Shown here piece by piece: positions 44,067 to 54,233 of a stretch of DNA of 64,000 bases. Positions within the stretch are counted from its first letter, which is position 1; every line of letters begins with the position of its first letter. Position numbers and translations under genes: made by a program. A model generated the notes under the pieces. The model searched no databases, was not told the DNA's origin, and saw only the letters and a list, made by a program, of their open reading frames with translations. Origin of the DNA: Sarcophilus harrisii (lineage: Eukaryota > Chordata > Mammalia > Dasyuromorphia > Dasyuridae); the NCBI RefSeq assembly GCF_902635505.1, contig NC_045426.1, positions 564,907,818 through 564,971,817 of the forward strand, written 5' to 3'.

Positions 44067-44400
44067 TGTAATGGGCTGAAGCTCCTGAGTCACACTGAGA
44101 TCCCAAGCACTTGAGGCTAATTAGCAATTTGGACAATACTCTATGAATATATATATTTGGAGAAAGCATGGCCCCGCCCACTCTGTGCAAGTTTGATGAG
44201 TTGTATAGGAGATTGAAGAGGAGGATTTGGTGAGTGAGGTGTGAGAGCCAGAGGCACTGCTGGCCAGATTCGTGTTGTGATTGCTCTCACTTGTATGGCC
44301 ATTCCCCTTCACCTCTGCAAAGAATAAAGATCGAGGATTTCCCCCTATTCTGACTCCAGTTGATTTTAATATACTGTGGGTGCTAAACACGGTCATCACA
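44067..44400 (+). repeat. 3' LTR of ERVK-type provirus
   Basis: 334 bp, TG...CA ends, AATAAAGATCGAGG near 44323. Same orientation and structure as the 5' LTR, followed by the TTGGAT target copy. Confidence 0.93.
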
Positions 44401-44406
44401 TTGGAT

Positions 44407-46720
44407 GAGGATTGGCTTTACATGTGCCCCCAGTACTAGAGGCCAAATTCTAGTGATACTAAAAACCCCATTAGGGAGGATGAAACCCTGGATTTTCAGT
44501 TTAAGAAAAATAAAATAAAATAAAAGGAAGCTACAGAATATGGACCCATATCACCTTATGTGATGTTTACCTTACACCAACTCAGAACTGCCCTGTCTTC
44601 TCATAATTGGATGAAACTTGCAAAATTGTGTTTTGACTCCAGGGGACCATATTTTATAGATGTCAGAATTCAGGTTTCAATGGAGGGAATAAGCCAGAGC
44701 TAATGAAGAGCAGGGTCTTTCCAGGACAGGGAATTACTCAAACTGCCCCAGCAATTAGGGTTCACATTTGAAGCTTATGAGTAAGTCATGAAATGAGCTA
44801 AAAGAGCCTGGTTAAAATTTCCTGGTGCTGATAAGGATGTGTGTCTTTCACTATGATCAAGCAAGGACATCTAGAGACATTCCTATTTTTTAGCCTGCTC
44901 GACAAGAGTAGGCATAAAGGGTGGGGCTGCAGCTAAAACATTGAACAGTTAGCTTTGGAAAATTGCAATGTTGATTGTAAGAAAGTCTTGGCAGGTGTTT
45001 CTAGGGAAGTCTCTAACAGACACTGTTTAGATAGGGACACAAGCTTTTCATGTAGATATCACGGCAGAAATTAACAGCCTTAAACATAACTGGGGCATCC
45101 AAAGAAGAAAAAAATGCACAGGTGTGCTATACTTGTAGGAAAGCAGGACATCATAAGGTTTAATGTTGGGCCAGTTCAAAGAAGAGAAAATCTCCAGGGC
45201 CCTGTCCCTGCTGTGGCAAAGGCTTTCATTGAGCTGCAGACTGCCTGCTGGGAAATGAGAAAGGGGGACCTGCCTCAGCCTCCAGAAAAACAATAGGCAA
45301 CACAATCATGTCATTACTCTCACCTTGACCAGTCAGAATAGAAATAGTATACTCCATAGTTACTGTTCCGTCAAAAGCTTCCCATGAGTATGGCATATCC
45401 CACTGCTTCTGTCTAGATACAGCAAAAACCCCCATTACCTCAGGATACTGTTGCTGTCATCCTCTCCCTCTGCCACTGTATTTTCAGGTTTTGCTATGTT
45501 GTCCATAGTATACACTTCAGAGGAAACTTGCCATACTATCAATACATGCCACTATGAAATCAGGGACCACAGTGTCTGTCAGAGACTTTGCTTTCATTCT
45601 TTTCATGATACGGACGCTCAGTGGGGTAAACACTTCCAACCTTGAATAAGGGGAATCCCATGTTTATTGGATTAGAGAGGTTCAACAGAAACGTCCCCTG
45701 TTCAGGATAAAGTTAGAAGGAAGTTGGTTTGAGGGCCTTATAGATACAGGAGCTGACAAAACTGTTATAAGACTCAGTGGCCCCCAGAATGGCCTGTGGA
45801 ATCTTCTGTTACTAACATGTCAGGGATTAAGGGTCAGCCCTTTATTGCTTCCACACCTTCAGAGTACAATATATTTTGAAATCTAAGGGTTACCACCAGC
45901 TCTCTGAGCACAAGCTTACTAAATATCAAGCCTTACTGATAGACACATCTGATCTGACTCTGAAGTCCTGCCACACTGCTCCTAGAAAATCCAATGACAG
46001 ACTCATGAGAACATGAGGGGAAAAAAAAAAAAAAAAAAAAAAATCACAGACTAGGTTTACTGCAGCTGCCCCAATATGAAGGAGAACCCTCTGGAAAATG
46101 CTGATGAGGATTCACAGATGGCTCTAGCTTCACAAAGGATGGAGTTTAGAAAGCAGAATAAGCTGTGGTTGGTCTTCACCAGACTGTAGAAGCACAGGCT
46201 TTGCCCCAAGGCACTTCTGCTCAGAAGGCAGAACTTGTAGCTCTCATAAGAGCCCCCCTCCTGGAGGAAGGGGCCAGGCTCAATATTTATATTAATTTTA
46301 AACATGCCTTCCATATCTTTCATGCCCATGATACAATATGAATAGGGGGATTGCTAACTTCTAAGAACTCCCTCTCAAGCACTCCCCCGAGATCGTGCAG
46401 TTGCTGGAAACTGTACATGCTCCCAAAGTTGCTGTTATAGTCTGTGAAGGGCATCAGATCAATGACTATGGATACAAAAGGAAACCAATCAGCAGATGCT
46501 GCAGCTAAAGCTGCTCCTGAAGGGTCAACAATTATGACTCCCGTGATCCCTCATCCTAGGCCAGACCTTAGCTCTCATACAAGCCGGGAAAAAAAGACTG
46601 AGTCTAAGGGGTATCTTTGTCCTCCACTAGAGGATACACTAACAGGACAGCTGCTCATTCCTCAATCCATCATCTGGACGTTAGTACTAGCCTAGCACCA
46701 AGCTAGGCACCAGGAAGAAG
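44407..46720 (+). mobile_element. Older ERV fossil, right part (gag, protease, RNase H-like)
   Basis: Capsid-like sequence (about 44530-44700), a nucleocapsid region with two CCHC-like knuckles (about 45110-45250), a retroviral protease signature (DTGA near 45747) and an RNase H region with the AQALPQGTSAQKAELVAL pattern (about 46060-46530). Most of the RT is absent. Gag/protease look betaretrovirus-like while the RNase H looks gammaretrovirus-like, and an A-run at 46021-46043 lies between them. It may therefore be two fossils side by side. Very many breaks, and older than the provirus that split it. Confidence 0.65.
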
Positions 46721-46934
46721 GGCACTTGGCACACTCCCTCTTCCAAGGGCCTGGCCTCTCAGAAACGATTTCCCAAGTCAGGGGCAACATTGTGAATTTT
46801 GTCTGCGACCTTTACTCCTTAACAAAGGTTCCTTTTGGCAGCGAGAACACCTCACTGTGATCCTTCATAATCTTTGCACCTCATCTTTGCTTTCCTAAAT
46901 CTCATCAGGCCACTACATCAGTAGTACCTGGGTT

Positions 46935-47215
46935 AATCCAAGCTCTGTCACCCATGCGTGACCATGGAAAATTCACACCCCGTGCAAGATTCCCCTTCTT
47001 CCTTTATAAAAGGAGGGAATTAACCACATGGCCCCAGTGTTATCCTCTACTCACATGCCAACGACTTCCTGTCACCCACAGAAACACGTACAAAACCCCC
47101 TGTTGTACAGATGCAAAAGGGGAAACAAGCATTTCTATTGTGCCCACACTGTCCGGGGCCTGAGCTAAGTAGTTTACAAGAATCACTTCATTTGATTCAA
47201 TTCATTAAAATGTGA
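46935..47215 (+). repeat. MIR/CORE-SINE-like remnant
   Basis: AGCTCTGTCACCCATGCGTG, then CTTCCTTTATAAAAGGAGGG, then GTAGTTTACAAGAATCACTT follow the MIR order. Strongly decayed. The TATAAAA here belongs to this SINE-like context and is not called a promoter. Confidence 0.5.
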
Positions 47216-47399
47216 TAGGAACTTTCAAGGGATTCTCTGCTTTATTCAGAGAATAAGGAACCATTAAAGCTTTTAAAGAACAAAAGTACCAACGTTGGAA
47301 GGAGAGCTTTAAAAAAAAAAAAAAAAAAATCAGTGAGGGAGGAGGTCAGGAATCAAGGAAGATCAAGGAAGACTTCTTTACTACAGGCATAGTGGCAGG

Positions 47400-47524
47400 A
47401 AGAAGGATGGAAACGGCATCCCAGCATCCTCTGGGAGCACAGCCGCTGGGAGAAAGGCAGGAAGTAAGAAAGCGAGGGGGATGGCTACCTTCTTTCCAGA
47501 GCCTCACACTCCCTCAGTAATGGG
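47400..47524 (+). repeat. Partial GC-rich 5' unit before SAP30BP pseudogene B
   Basis: GGGAGAAAGGCAGGAAGTAA and CCAGAGCCTCACACTCCCTC match the 3' half of the left-edge unit. It then jumps directly into internal SAP30BP sequence. Confidence 0.8.
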
Positions 47525-48200
47525 GAAAAGCCACCAGCTGATGCCCTAAAGGAGTTTTCACAACTGGAAAAAAGATCCTCAGGAGCCTCTTGTCTCTTTC
47601 TTGGCAAGAGTCAGGAGCCTGTCTCCTGATGAGGTCAACATCCCCTCCCCCAGAACCATCTGGCAAGTGCTCAAGTCACTTCCAGGACAAGATTGACACC
47701 ATTCATCATTTTTCTTTCAGATCCTTTTCCTTTATTTTCTGCTCAGAGGAAGAAGGAATATCAGAATCCCCGTATCTATGAGAAGCTTATCCAGTACTGC
47801 TCAGTTGATGAACTTGTCACCCATTATCCCAAGGATATTTTTGATCCCTCTGGATGGTCTGAGGATTCCTACTGTGAGGCACTAGCTAAAGCCCAGAAGA
47901 TTGAGATGGACAAATTGGAAAAAGGCGAGAAGGAGAGAACAAAAATTGGGTTTCAGAGAGGCCCCAAGAAGGGCACCACAAGCAATGCCCCAGTCACAGC
48001 CAGCACCGGAGCTCCAGCTGCTCAGAAGAGAAAGAGCAAGTGGGATTGTGCTATCCCAGGGACCAAGACAGCCCAGCCTACCGTCCTTACCCCAACAACT
48101 CCCTTGTCAGCCATCGTCACAATGACAGCCAGAGGTAGTGGCCCCAAAATACAATCATCTCAACTTTGCTTGGCTTTCTTCAATGGTGTCCAAAGTTAGA
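47525..48200 (+). pseudogene. SAP30BP: SAP30BP retropseudogene B (N-terminally deleted, micro-inverted)
   Basis: Starts in mid-gene (AGCCACCAGCTGATGCCC, matching copy A near 1084), so about the first 75 codons are gone. SPDEV and KCSS follow, then a short segment in reverse orientation (about 47701-47745), then KEYQNPRIYEKLIQYCSVDE, the HCNGP core (WSEDSYCEALAKAQKIEMDK), KRKSKWDCAIPGTKTAQPTV and a changed C-terminus. Frame disruptions near 47560-47700 make it non-functional. It is closer to the open retrogene (YDP/FDPSGWSEDSY) than pseudogene A in its HCNGP part. A matching 3' UTR-like stretch extends to about 48340. Confidence 0.88.
47701..47745 (-). other. Micro-inversion inside SAP30BP pseudogene B
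   Basis: ATCCTTTTCCTTTATTTTCT and GCTCA at 47721-47745 are the reverse complement of the normal gene sequence TGAGCGGAAAATAAAGGA in the open copy. Sequence on both sides (GACAAGATT before, GAGGAAGAAGGAA after) is in normal orientation. Confidence 0.8.
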
Positions 48201-48399
48201 TAGAGAACTGGATATACTTTCTGTACAAGGATAGCTTCTCCTGGACCTTGCCACTACTATGAACTATGTAGAATGCACCACATGCACTGTCCAGACTGAA
48301 GCTTTCCATCATTGAAAAAACATCCTTTCTTGTCCTCATGAGAGAATCTGTTGTTCAGTCAGGGCAGGGCAGGTACTACAGGGCAGAGTGGCAGGAAGG

Positions 48400-48636
48400 G
48401 CGGAAACTGCGTCCCAGCATCCTTTGGGAGAGCACACCCTGGGAGGTGGGGCAGAAGGAAAGCAAAAAGCAACCTCTCAGAAGTCTTTGAGAGCCCAGGC
48501 ACGGGGAGAAAGGCAGGAGGTAAGAAAGCGAGGGGGGTGGCTAACTTCCTGCCGGAGCCTCATACTTCCTCAGCAGTGAGCAGCGCCCCAAACACCTTCA
48601 GGAAAGTGTGTGCTCGAGGGCAGAAGGAAGGAAGGC
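48400..48636 (+). repeat. GC-rich 5' unit fused to truncated WBP11 copy
   Basis: A full unit (GGGAGGTGGGGCAGAAGG, AACCTCTCAGAAGTCTTTG, GGCAGGAGGTAAGAAAGCG, CCTTCAGGAAAGTGTGTGCT) ends in GAAGGAAGGCAGC. Where other copies have the SAP30BP start codon, this one passes into WBP11 codon ~267. Confidence 0.85.
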
Positions 48637-51197
48637 AGCATGATGACAGCAGTCATGACAGGGACACTGATAAGTCGGATGATCCCTGGGAAGGGGAAGA
48701 GTTCATCCATGGTGATGGAGAGAGAGAGAGAACTGTGAGGAAAAAAAACTCAGCTCACTGCAATTTGCAGGTGTTCCTAGAAAAATCACGATACAAAAAG
48801 GAAAACATGAAGCAATTAACACCTCTTCAAGCTGCCATACTTAGAAACGCAGGTCAGGAAATTCCTGAAGAGGGACAAGAAGCTCTGGTATTTTCAGAGG
48901 ATGATGACCAGGAGGATTCAGAGGACTCCAAGGACACAAGACTGCAGCAGCACAAGGAAGCATCTCTTCTGGATGGGGCATTCTCATCTCCTGCTTCTCA
49001 GCAATAGCAACCACCTCCACAGTCTGTTCTTCCTGCCCAAAGACAGTTGCCTACCATACCAGGACTCCACCCTGCTCCACCATTCCTACCACAGCCCCTG
49101 GCTCCTTCCTGGTCCACCCCTAGGAGCTACTCCCTTCTTAAGACCACTTGGAATGTCACGGTTTAGAGGGCCTTCACCTGAGTTTTTACTTCCTGGTCCT
49201 TCCCTTCAAAGGCTATGTCCTCCGGGCACCTCTAGCTAGCCCTCCACTTCCTCTTGAAGATAAACCCACCTTTTGCACCCCAACTTGCACCGGCTCCACC
49301 TGGGCTTTATCCATCAGCTCCCTTGGCCAGTCCACAGATTTTAAGTGCTCCACCCAATTTGATCCAGAGATCTAAAATGCATGATACCACTGCAGCTCCC
49401 ATTGAGAAGAAAGTCACAGTTATCATCAGCGCCAAGCCACAAATCACCAATCCCAAAGGCAGAAATGATCAGATTTGTGCCCACTGCACTGAGGATTCAA
49501 CGAGAAAACAAAAGAGCTACTGCTACTGTTCCCCAAGGGAAGTTGGAAAAGGATTTTACTATACCCCTTGCCAAAGTTGTCCCTCAATCTGGTCTCTACT
49601 CCTCTTTTAATATAGACCAGGGATCTAAGTAATAGATAAGTTGATCAGTAGAACAGGTTAGGTTCACAAGACAGAATAGTCAACTCTAGCAATCTAGTGT
49701 TTGACCAACCCAAAAGATCCTAACTTTGGGGATAAGAATTCATTATTTGACCAAACTGCTGGGAAAACTGGAAATTAGTGTGGCAGAAATAAGGCATGGG
49801 CCCACACTTAACACCATATACCAAGATAAGATCAAAATGGGTTCATGATTTAGGCATAAAGAACAAGATCATAAATAAGAAAAACATAGGATAGTTTACC
49901 CCTCAGACTTGGAGGAAGAAATTTGTGACCAAATATGAACTAGAGATCACATTTGTGATCATTGATCACAAAATAGAAAATTTTGATTATATCAAATTAA
50001 AAGGCCTTTGCATCAGCAAAACTAATGTAAACAAGATTAGAAGGGAAGCAACAAACTGGGAAAACATTTTTACAGTTAAAGGTTCTGATAAAGGCCTCAT
50101 TTCCAAAATATAGAGAGAATTGACTAATTTATAAGAAATCAAGCCATACCCAATTGATAAATGTTCAAAGGATATGAACAGGCAATTTTCAGATGATTAA
50201 ATTGAAACTATTTCCACTCATATGAAAGTGTTCCAAATCAGTATTGATCAAAGAAATGCAAATTAAGACAATTCTGAGATACTACTACACATTTATCCGA
50301 TTAGCCAAGATGACAGGAAAGAATAATGAATAATGTTGGAGGGGATGCAGGAAGATTGGGGCACTGATGCATTGTTGGTGGAGTTGTGAATGAATCCAAC
50401 CATTCTGGAGAGCAATCTAGAATTATGCCCCAAAAGTTATCAATCCAGCAGTGCTACTACTGGGCTTATACCCCAAAGAGATACTAAAGAAGGGAACGGG
50501 ACCTGTATATGTGCCAAAATGTTTGTGGCAGCCTTGTTTCTAGTGGCCAAAAGCTGGAAAATGAATGGATGCCCATCAATTGGAGAATGGTTGGATAAAT
50601 TGTAGGATATGAATGTTATGGAATATTATTCTTCTTTAAGAAATGGCCAGCAGGATGAATACAGAGAGTCTTGGAGAGACTTGCATGAACTGATGCCGAG
50701 TGAAATGAACAGAACCAGGAGATCATTATATACTTCAACAATGATACTGTATTCTGATGGAAGTGGATTTCTTTGACAAAAATATCTAACTCAGTTTCAA
50801 TTGATCAATGATGGACAGAAGCAGCTACACCCAAAGAAAGAACACTGGGAAATGAATGTAAACTGTTTGCATTTTTGTTTTTCTTCCTGGGTTATTCTTA
50901 TCTTCTGAATCCAGTTCTTCCTGTGCAACAGCAGAACTGTTCGGTTCTACACACATCTTTATCTAGGATATACTGTGACATATTTAACATGTATAGGACT
51001 GCTTGCCATCTGGGGGAGGAGGTAGAGGAAGGGAGGGGAAAAGTCGGAACAGAACTGAGTACAGGGGATAATGTTGTAAAAAAATTACCCAGGCATGGGC
51101 TCTGTCAATAAAAAGTTATAATAAAAAAAAAAAAAAAATACAGACCAGGGATGATGTGTATAAAGCTTTCATGAAAGAGATGGAGAGGTTACTCTGA
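48637..51197 (+). pseudogene. WBP11: WBP11 retropseudogene (N-terminally deleted, L1-interrupted)
   Basis: Covers about the last 345 codons of the retrogene: HDDSSHDRDTDKSD, then NMKQLTPLQAAILRNAGQEI, FSEDDDQEDSEDSKDTRL, the Pro-rich region and SAPPNLIQRSKMHDTTAAPI. An L1 (49625-51141) splits it near the C-terminus. The last codons resume at 51142 and end ...MKEMER..L with TGA at 51195-51197. A stop (CAATAG) near 49004 and several frameshifts in the Pro-rich part break it. It shares retrogene-specific features such as KEASLLDGAFSSPASQQ with the open copy at 24812-26650, so it derives from that lineage. About the first 266 residues, including the WBP11 domain, are missing. Confidence 0.9.
49625..51141 (+). 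mobile_element. 5'-truncated L1 inserted in WBP11 pseudogene
   Basis: ORF2 C-terminal part (TKYELEITFVIIDHKIENFD near 49930) and 3' UTR ending AATAAAAAGTTATAAT plus an A-tail at 51124-51138. Flanked by an 11-bp target duplication, AGACCAGGGAT, at 49614-49624 and 51142-51152. Confidence 0.95.
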
Positions 51198-52198
51198 ATT
51201 TGTTTTGTTCTATGGAATTTTTCCACTTTGCCAATTTTATTTTTTTAGAGAGGTATTTTCTTTTTCCAGATTACTAATTCTGTTTTTCAAGGATTTGATT
51301 TCTTTATCCATTCTATCTTTAAATGAACGAGATGACTTATCCAGACTGTCTTGCCAAGCTTCCCTTTCCTTTTCCCATTTTTCTTCTAGCTCTCTTGTAA
51401 GACCCTTTTGAATTTCCTCTATAAGAGTCTTGTGTTGAGGACTAGATCATAACCCTGTTTGGGATTCATGTGGAAACAGTGTTTTTAGTCTCCTCAGGGT
51501 TTAAATTCTGCTCTCCCTCTATATAAAAGCTATCAGTAATTAGAGCCCATTTGCATTTTTTGCTCATTTTGTCAAAGAAGAATCAAACAAACTAACAAAA
51601 CAAAAACAAAAACAAAAAACGCAGTCTTTTTTGGGGGGGAGAGGGTGCTGCATTGTATTATGGAGCTTCCTCTACAGACTGGGGGGGGGGGGGGGGGGGA
51701 GGGTAGCAGTGAAGCACTAGCAGGACAGCAATTGCTGCACTGCGTCTGTGCTCTGAGACTCAGAGCATGCTGAGACACTGCGGGTATGTGTGGCCAGGTC
51801 CTGAGAGCCCCTAGCTTTTCGGGGTTATTGTTTTTACCCCCGGTGTTTATAGCTTCTCTGCTGATCTATGGGCTTGCTGCCAAGGCAAAGTAGCCACACT
51901 GTAGTAAACTTCTCCCTGAAGAAACTGCTAAGATCACATCCCTTCCCCCTCCATCTGCTCACTGTGAGCTGCCTTCTGTACTCTCACTGACTGCCTTCAG
52001 TCTGTGCCCAATCTAACCACCCCACCTGGGAGCAAAAACAGACCTTTTCTGGCGAATTTCTAGGATATCTTTCTGTTGGTAATTATTTGTAGGTTTTCAG
52101 TCAAGCACCAATCCCAAGGCCTTGTCATGAAAAGTATTCTGAGAGCAAAGATGGAGCTTAAATAGATGTGTGTCCTCTCTGCTATCTTGGCCCTTCTT
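51198..52198 (-). mobile_element. L1 5' end fragment (5' UTR and start of ORF1)
   Basis: On the minus strand it starts near 52198 (AGAAGGGCCAAGATAGCAGA), runs through the GC-rich 5' UTR and reaches the coiled-coil part of ORF1 (51205-51425). It then stops one base after the WBP11 stop codon. A 19-base G-run lies at 51681-51699. This is the 5' part only, the reverse of ordinary L1 truncation. Confidence 0.85.
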
Positions 52199-52329
52199 TT
52201 TCTTCTTAATGTGGGACATGACAATATACTTTCTCTGCCCAGTTTTTTTAAAATCCTCTTTTTTACCCAAGTCTAATGTTAGAGTTTCTTTGAGAAACTT
52301 TTTAGCCAAATAAAAGCAGTTTAGGAGCT

Positions 52330-52375
52330 AAAAAAAGAAAAAAAAAAAAAAAAAAAAAAGAAAAGAAAAAGATCG
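52330..52375. repeat. A-rich simple repeat
   Basis: A long A/G run (about 40 bases) just upstream of segment X copy 2. Confidence 0.85.
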
Positions 52376-52465
52376 AGTAACAGCACTTTACAGAAAATGT
52401 TGGTGGTCAAGAACCAAAAGATGAAGACATAAAATGATCTTAAAAGACATAAAGAAACATCACTA

Positions 52466-53420
52466 TGGAAAAAATTGAAGCATTGGGACAGTCCTTGGGA
52501 ATGGGCCAATGATTATAAAATCATGGACATCAATCACCAAATTTCTTAAGTTTCTCCTTAGAGAAAGGACTGAAGAATTCCCTGTCAGAGAAAAGCATGG
52601 AAAATGCAATGTGCAGGTCAAACTGGACAATGCCACTCAAACAGAATCCTGAAGTCACTTTTCTGAAAAGTCCAAAACAGAACTCTTCCCCGCTAATATT
52701 AAAAAAAAAAATCAATAATTAGCATTAATGCAATGTTGCAGAGAAAATGTCTGAAGACCAATGAGGCTTATGTACAGATAACTGGAAATGCCTTTGGACA
52801 ATTGGAATCAGGATAATTGGTATCAATGCCAGAAATGATCATATAAAGATTTTTTTCTTAACATGTTCCACATGTTCTAAATGATGAAACACAATGGAAA
52901 TATATTCAGGGTTTGAAAAGATTATTGACCATTTACCAGAAGCACTTCGAAGATCCATCTAAATACATGGATACAATGCAATGAAAGCATTATCCTTTGT
53001 GGAGCTATAGTTCCAAGGAAAAACTTGGAAAAGTTGAAACTGACCACAGTTTGTGCTTCATTTAAAGAGCAGCAGTTCTTGATCCAGTTCATATGAACAA
53101 GACTGCTGGAATACACCCTGAATGCCATTTTGGTGAGGATGTGGAAGAAAGCATTCTTAAAGAGATTCTCACTATTTGAACCACACCTACTTTGCTTCTC
53201 CAATCCCCTGTTTTTTTCTGCTTTTTTCTGGGAACTTGTGGTAGCAGTTGATGACTCTTTTCCCTTTAAACTCTACCTACAAGAAGCATCTGGGAGATTA
53301 TCAACACTCATAAAAGCTCCTGATCCTAAGGAGCACATTTTCCAACAGAGATTTATATCTCAACTTTGATTTCTACATGCTGTTTTGGTCTATGATTTAT
53401 CTTTTTCTTTAGGACTGAAC
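52466..53420 (+). repeat. Segment X, copy 2 (longer), ending in start of shared element
   Basis: 52466-53030 matches 3950-4510. It continues with partly coding-looking but unrecognised sequence (LEKLKLTTVCASFKEQQFLI near 53010-53090). From about 53332 (AGGAGCACATTTTCCAACAG to GACTGAACCAAAA) it matches the far end of the shared upstream element (reverse complement of about 21400-21500). X therefore once lay directly beside that element. Confidence 0.7.
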
Positions 53421-53934
53421 CAAAAGTTGCTGGGGAGGGGAGGGGGGGATGGATTTCCCCCAGAAAGCAGTGCTAGACTCACCCAGGTTTTATCTGATTT
53501 TTTAATTAAACCTGGATATACTTTTGTATTCCAGTTTGCCCAAGTTCTAAGGTAAAAAAGGGAGAGAAGTGTAAGAAAGTAAGCTACTCTTGAGTCAATA
53601 TGCATTACCCTCCAGATAATTAAGCATTTACTTGATCATAAGACAGCCCTATACAGGCTCATTTCCCTCTTTTCTGACATTAGAGAAAGTAGTTGGCTAT
53701 TACATGATGTGAACTTCTAGTACTCACTATCTAAAGCGAAAGTCACATATTTTTCCTTTAAAGGAAATTTAGTTTCTATTGAGGAACAAAGTAGCCAGCA
53801 ATATGATATTTTCCACTTGATTTAAGTTGAAAGCAACTTTGCATCACCCGAGTAGTACCATCTTAGGTGTAAGATGAGAAGAAATGTATATATCATTTGC
53901 TGTATGATTAAATAACCAATATTTGGCAGTTCCT
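53421..53934. other. Unassigned stretch
   Basis: No gene or confident repeat. Confidence 0.4.
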
Positions 53935-54010
53935 GGCACATAGTAGACACTTCCTAAGTATTCATGATTGATTGATCTTTAAAGACAACACCATCAAACA
54001 GCTATGAAAT
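53935..54010 (+). repeat. MIR-like SINE 3' scrap
   Basis: TTCCTGGCACATAGTAGACA then a GATTGATTGATC end, the usual MIR/CORE-SINE tail. Confidence 0.55.
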
Positions 54011-54191
54011 AGGTATCATTCAAAAGGAACCCAACTTCCCTGTCTTTGGGGTCTATCTTGTCATATGGAAAGAGCCTTGTTGGGTCCTACTCTTATTCAT
54101 GGTGAAGGATCAGTTTATTCTTCATGTCTTTGTAGCACAGGCAAATACTCAATTTATCTCACTTAGGAAAAACTTTTCTAGAAGAGTCTCC

Positions 54192-54233
54192 GGGGGGGGG
54201 GGGGGGGATTTGCTTTCTCCCCCCCCCCCCCCC
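54192..54233. repeat. Perfect G-run/C-run inverted repeat
   Basis: Sixteen G (54192-54207), an 11-base spacer, then fifteen C (54219-54233). The two arms pair perfectly as a hairpin. Confidence 0.95.

Larger units (their letters stand above)
38259..44400 (+). mobile_element. Betaretrovirus-like (ERVK-type) provirus fossil with both LTRs
   Basis: Two LTRs of about 330 bp start TGTAATGGGCTGAAGCTC and end GGTCATCACA. A perfect 6-bp target duplication, TTGGAT, flanks the element (38253-38258 and 44401-44406), as expected for this class. A tRNA-Lys-like primer site follows the 5' LTR. Parts in order: gag about 39000-40330 with a CCHC nucleocapsid motif, dUTPase-like about 40350-40630, protease plus reverse transcriptase about 40900-41930, RNase H region to about 42700, integrase about 43000-43400, then a short remnant region without recognisable env. 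The LTRs differ by roughly a tenth by eye, which suggests tens of millions of years. It is clearly broken, with on the order of ten or more breaks. A hAT element is nested in it. Confidence 0.92.

Noticed and set aside
47001-47010. TATAAAA as a promoter before SAP30BP pseudogene B
   Set aside because: It lies in a MIR-like context where TGTAAAA-type motifs are normal, about 400 bp from the GC-rich unit.
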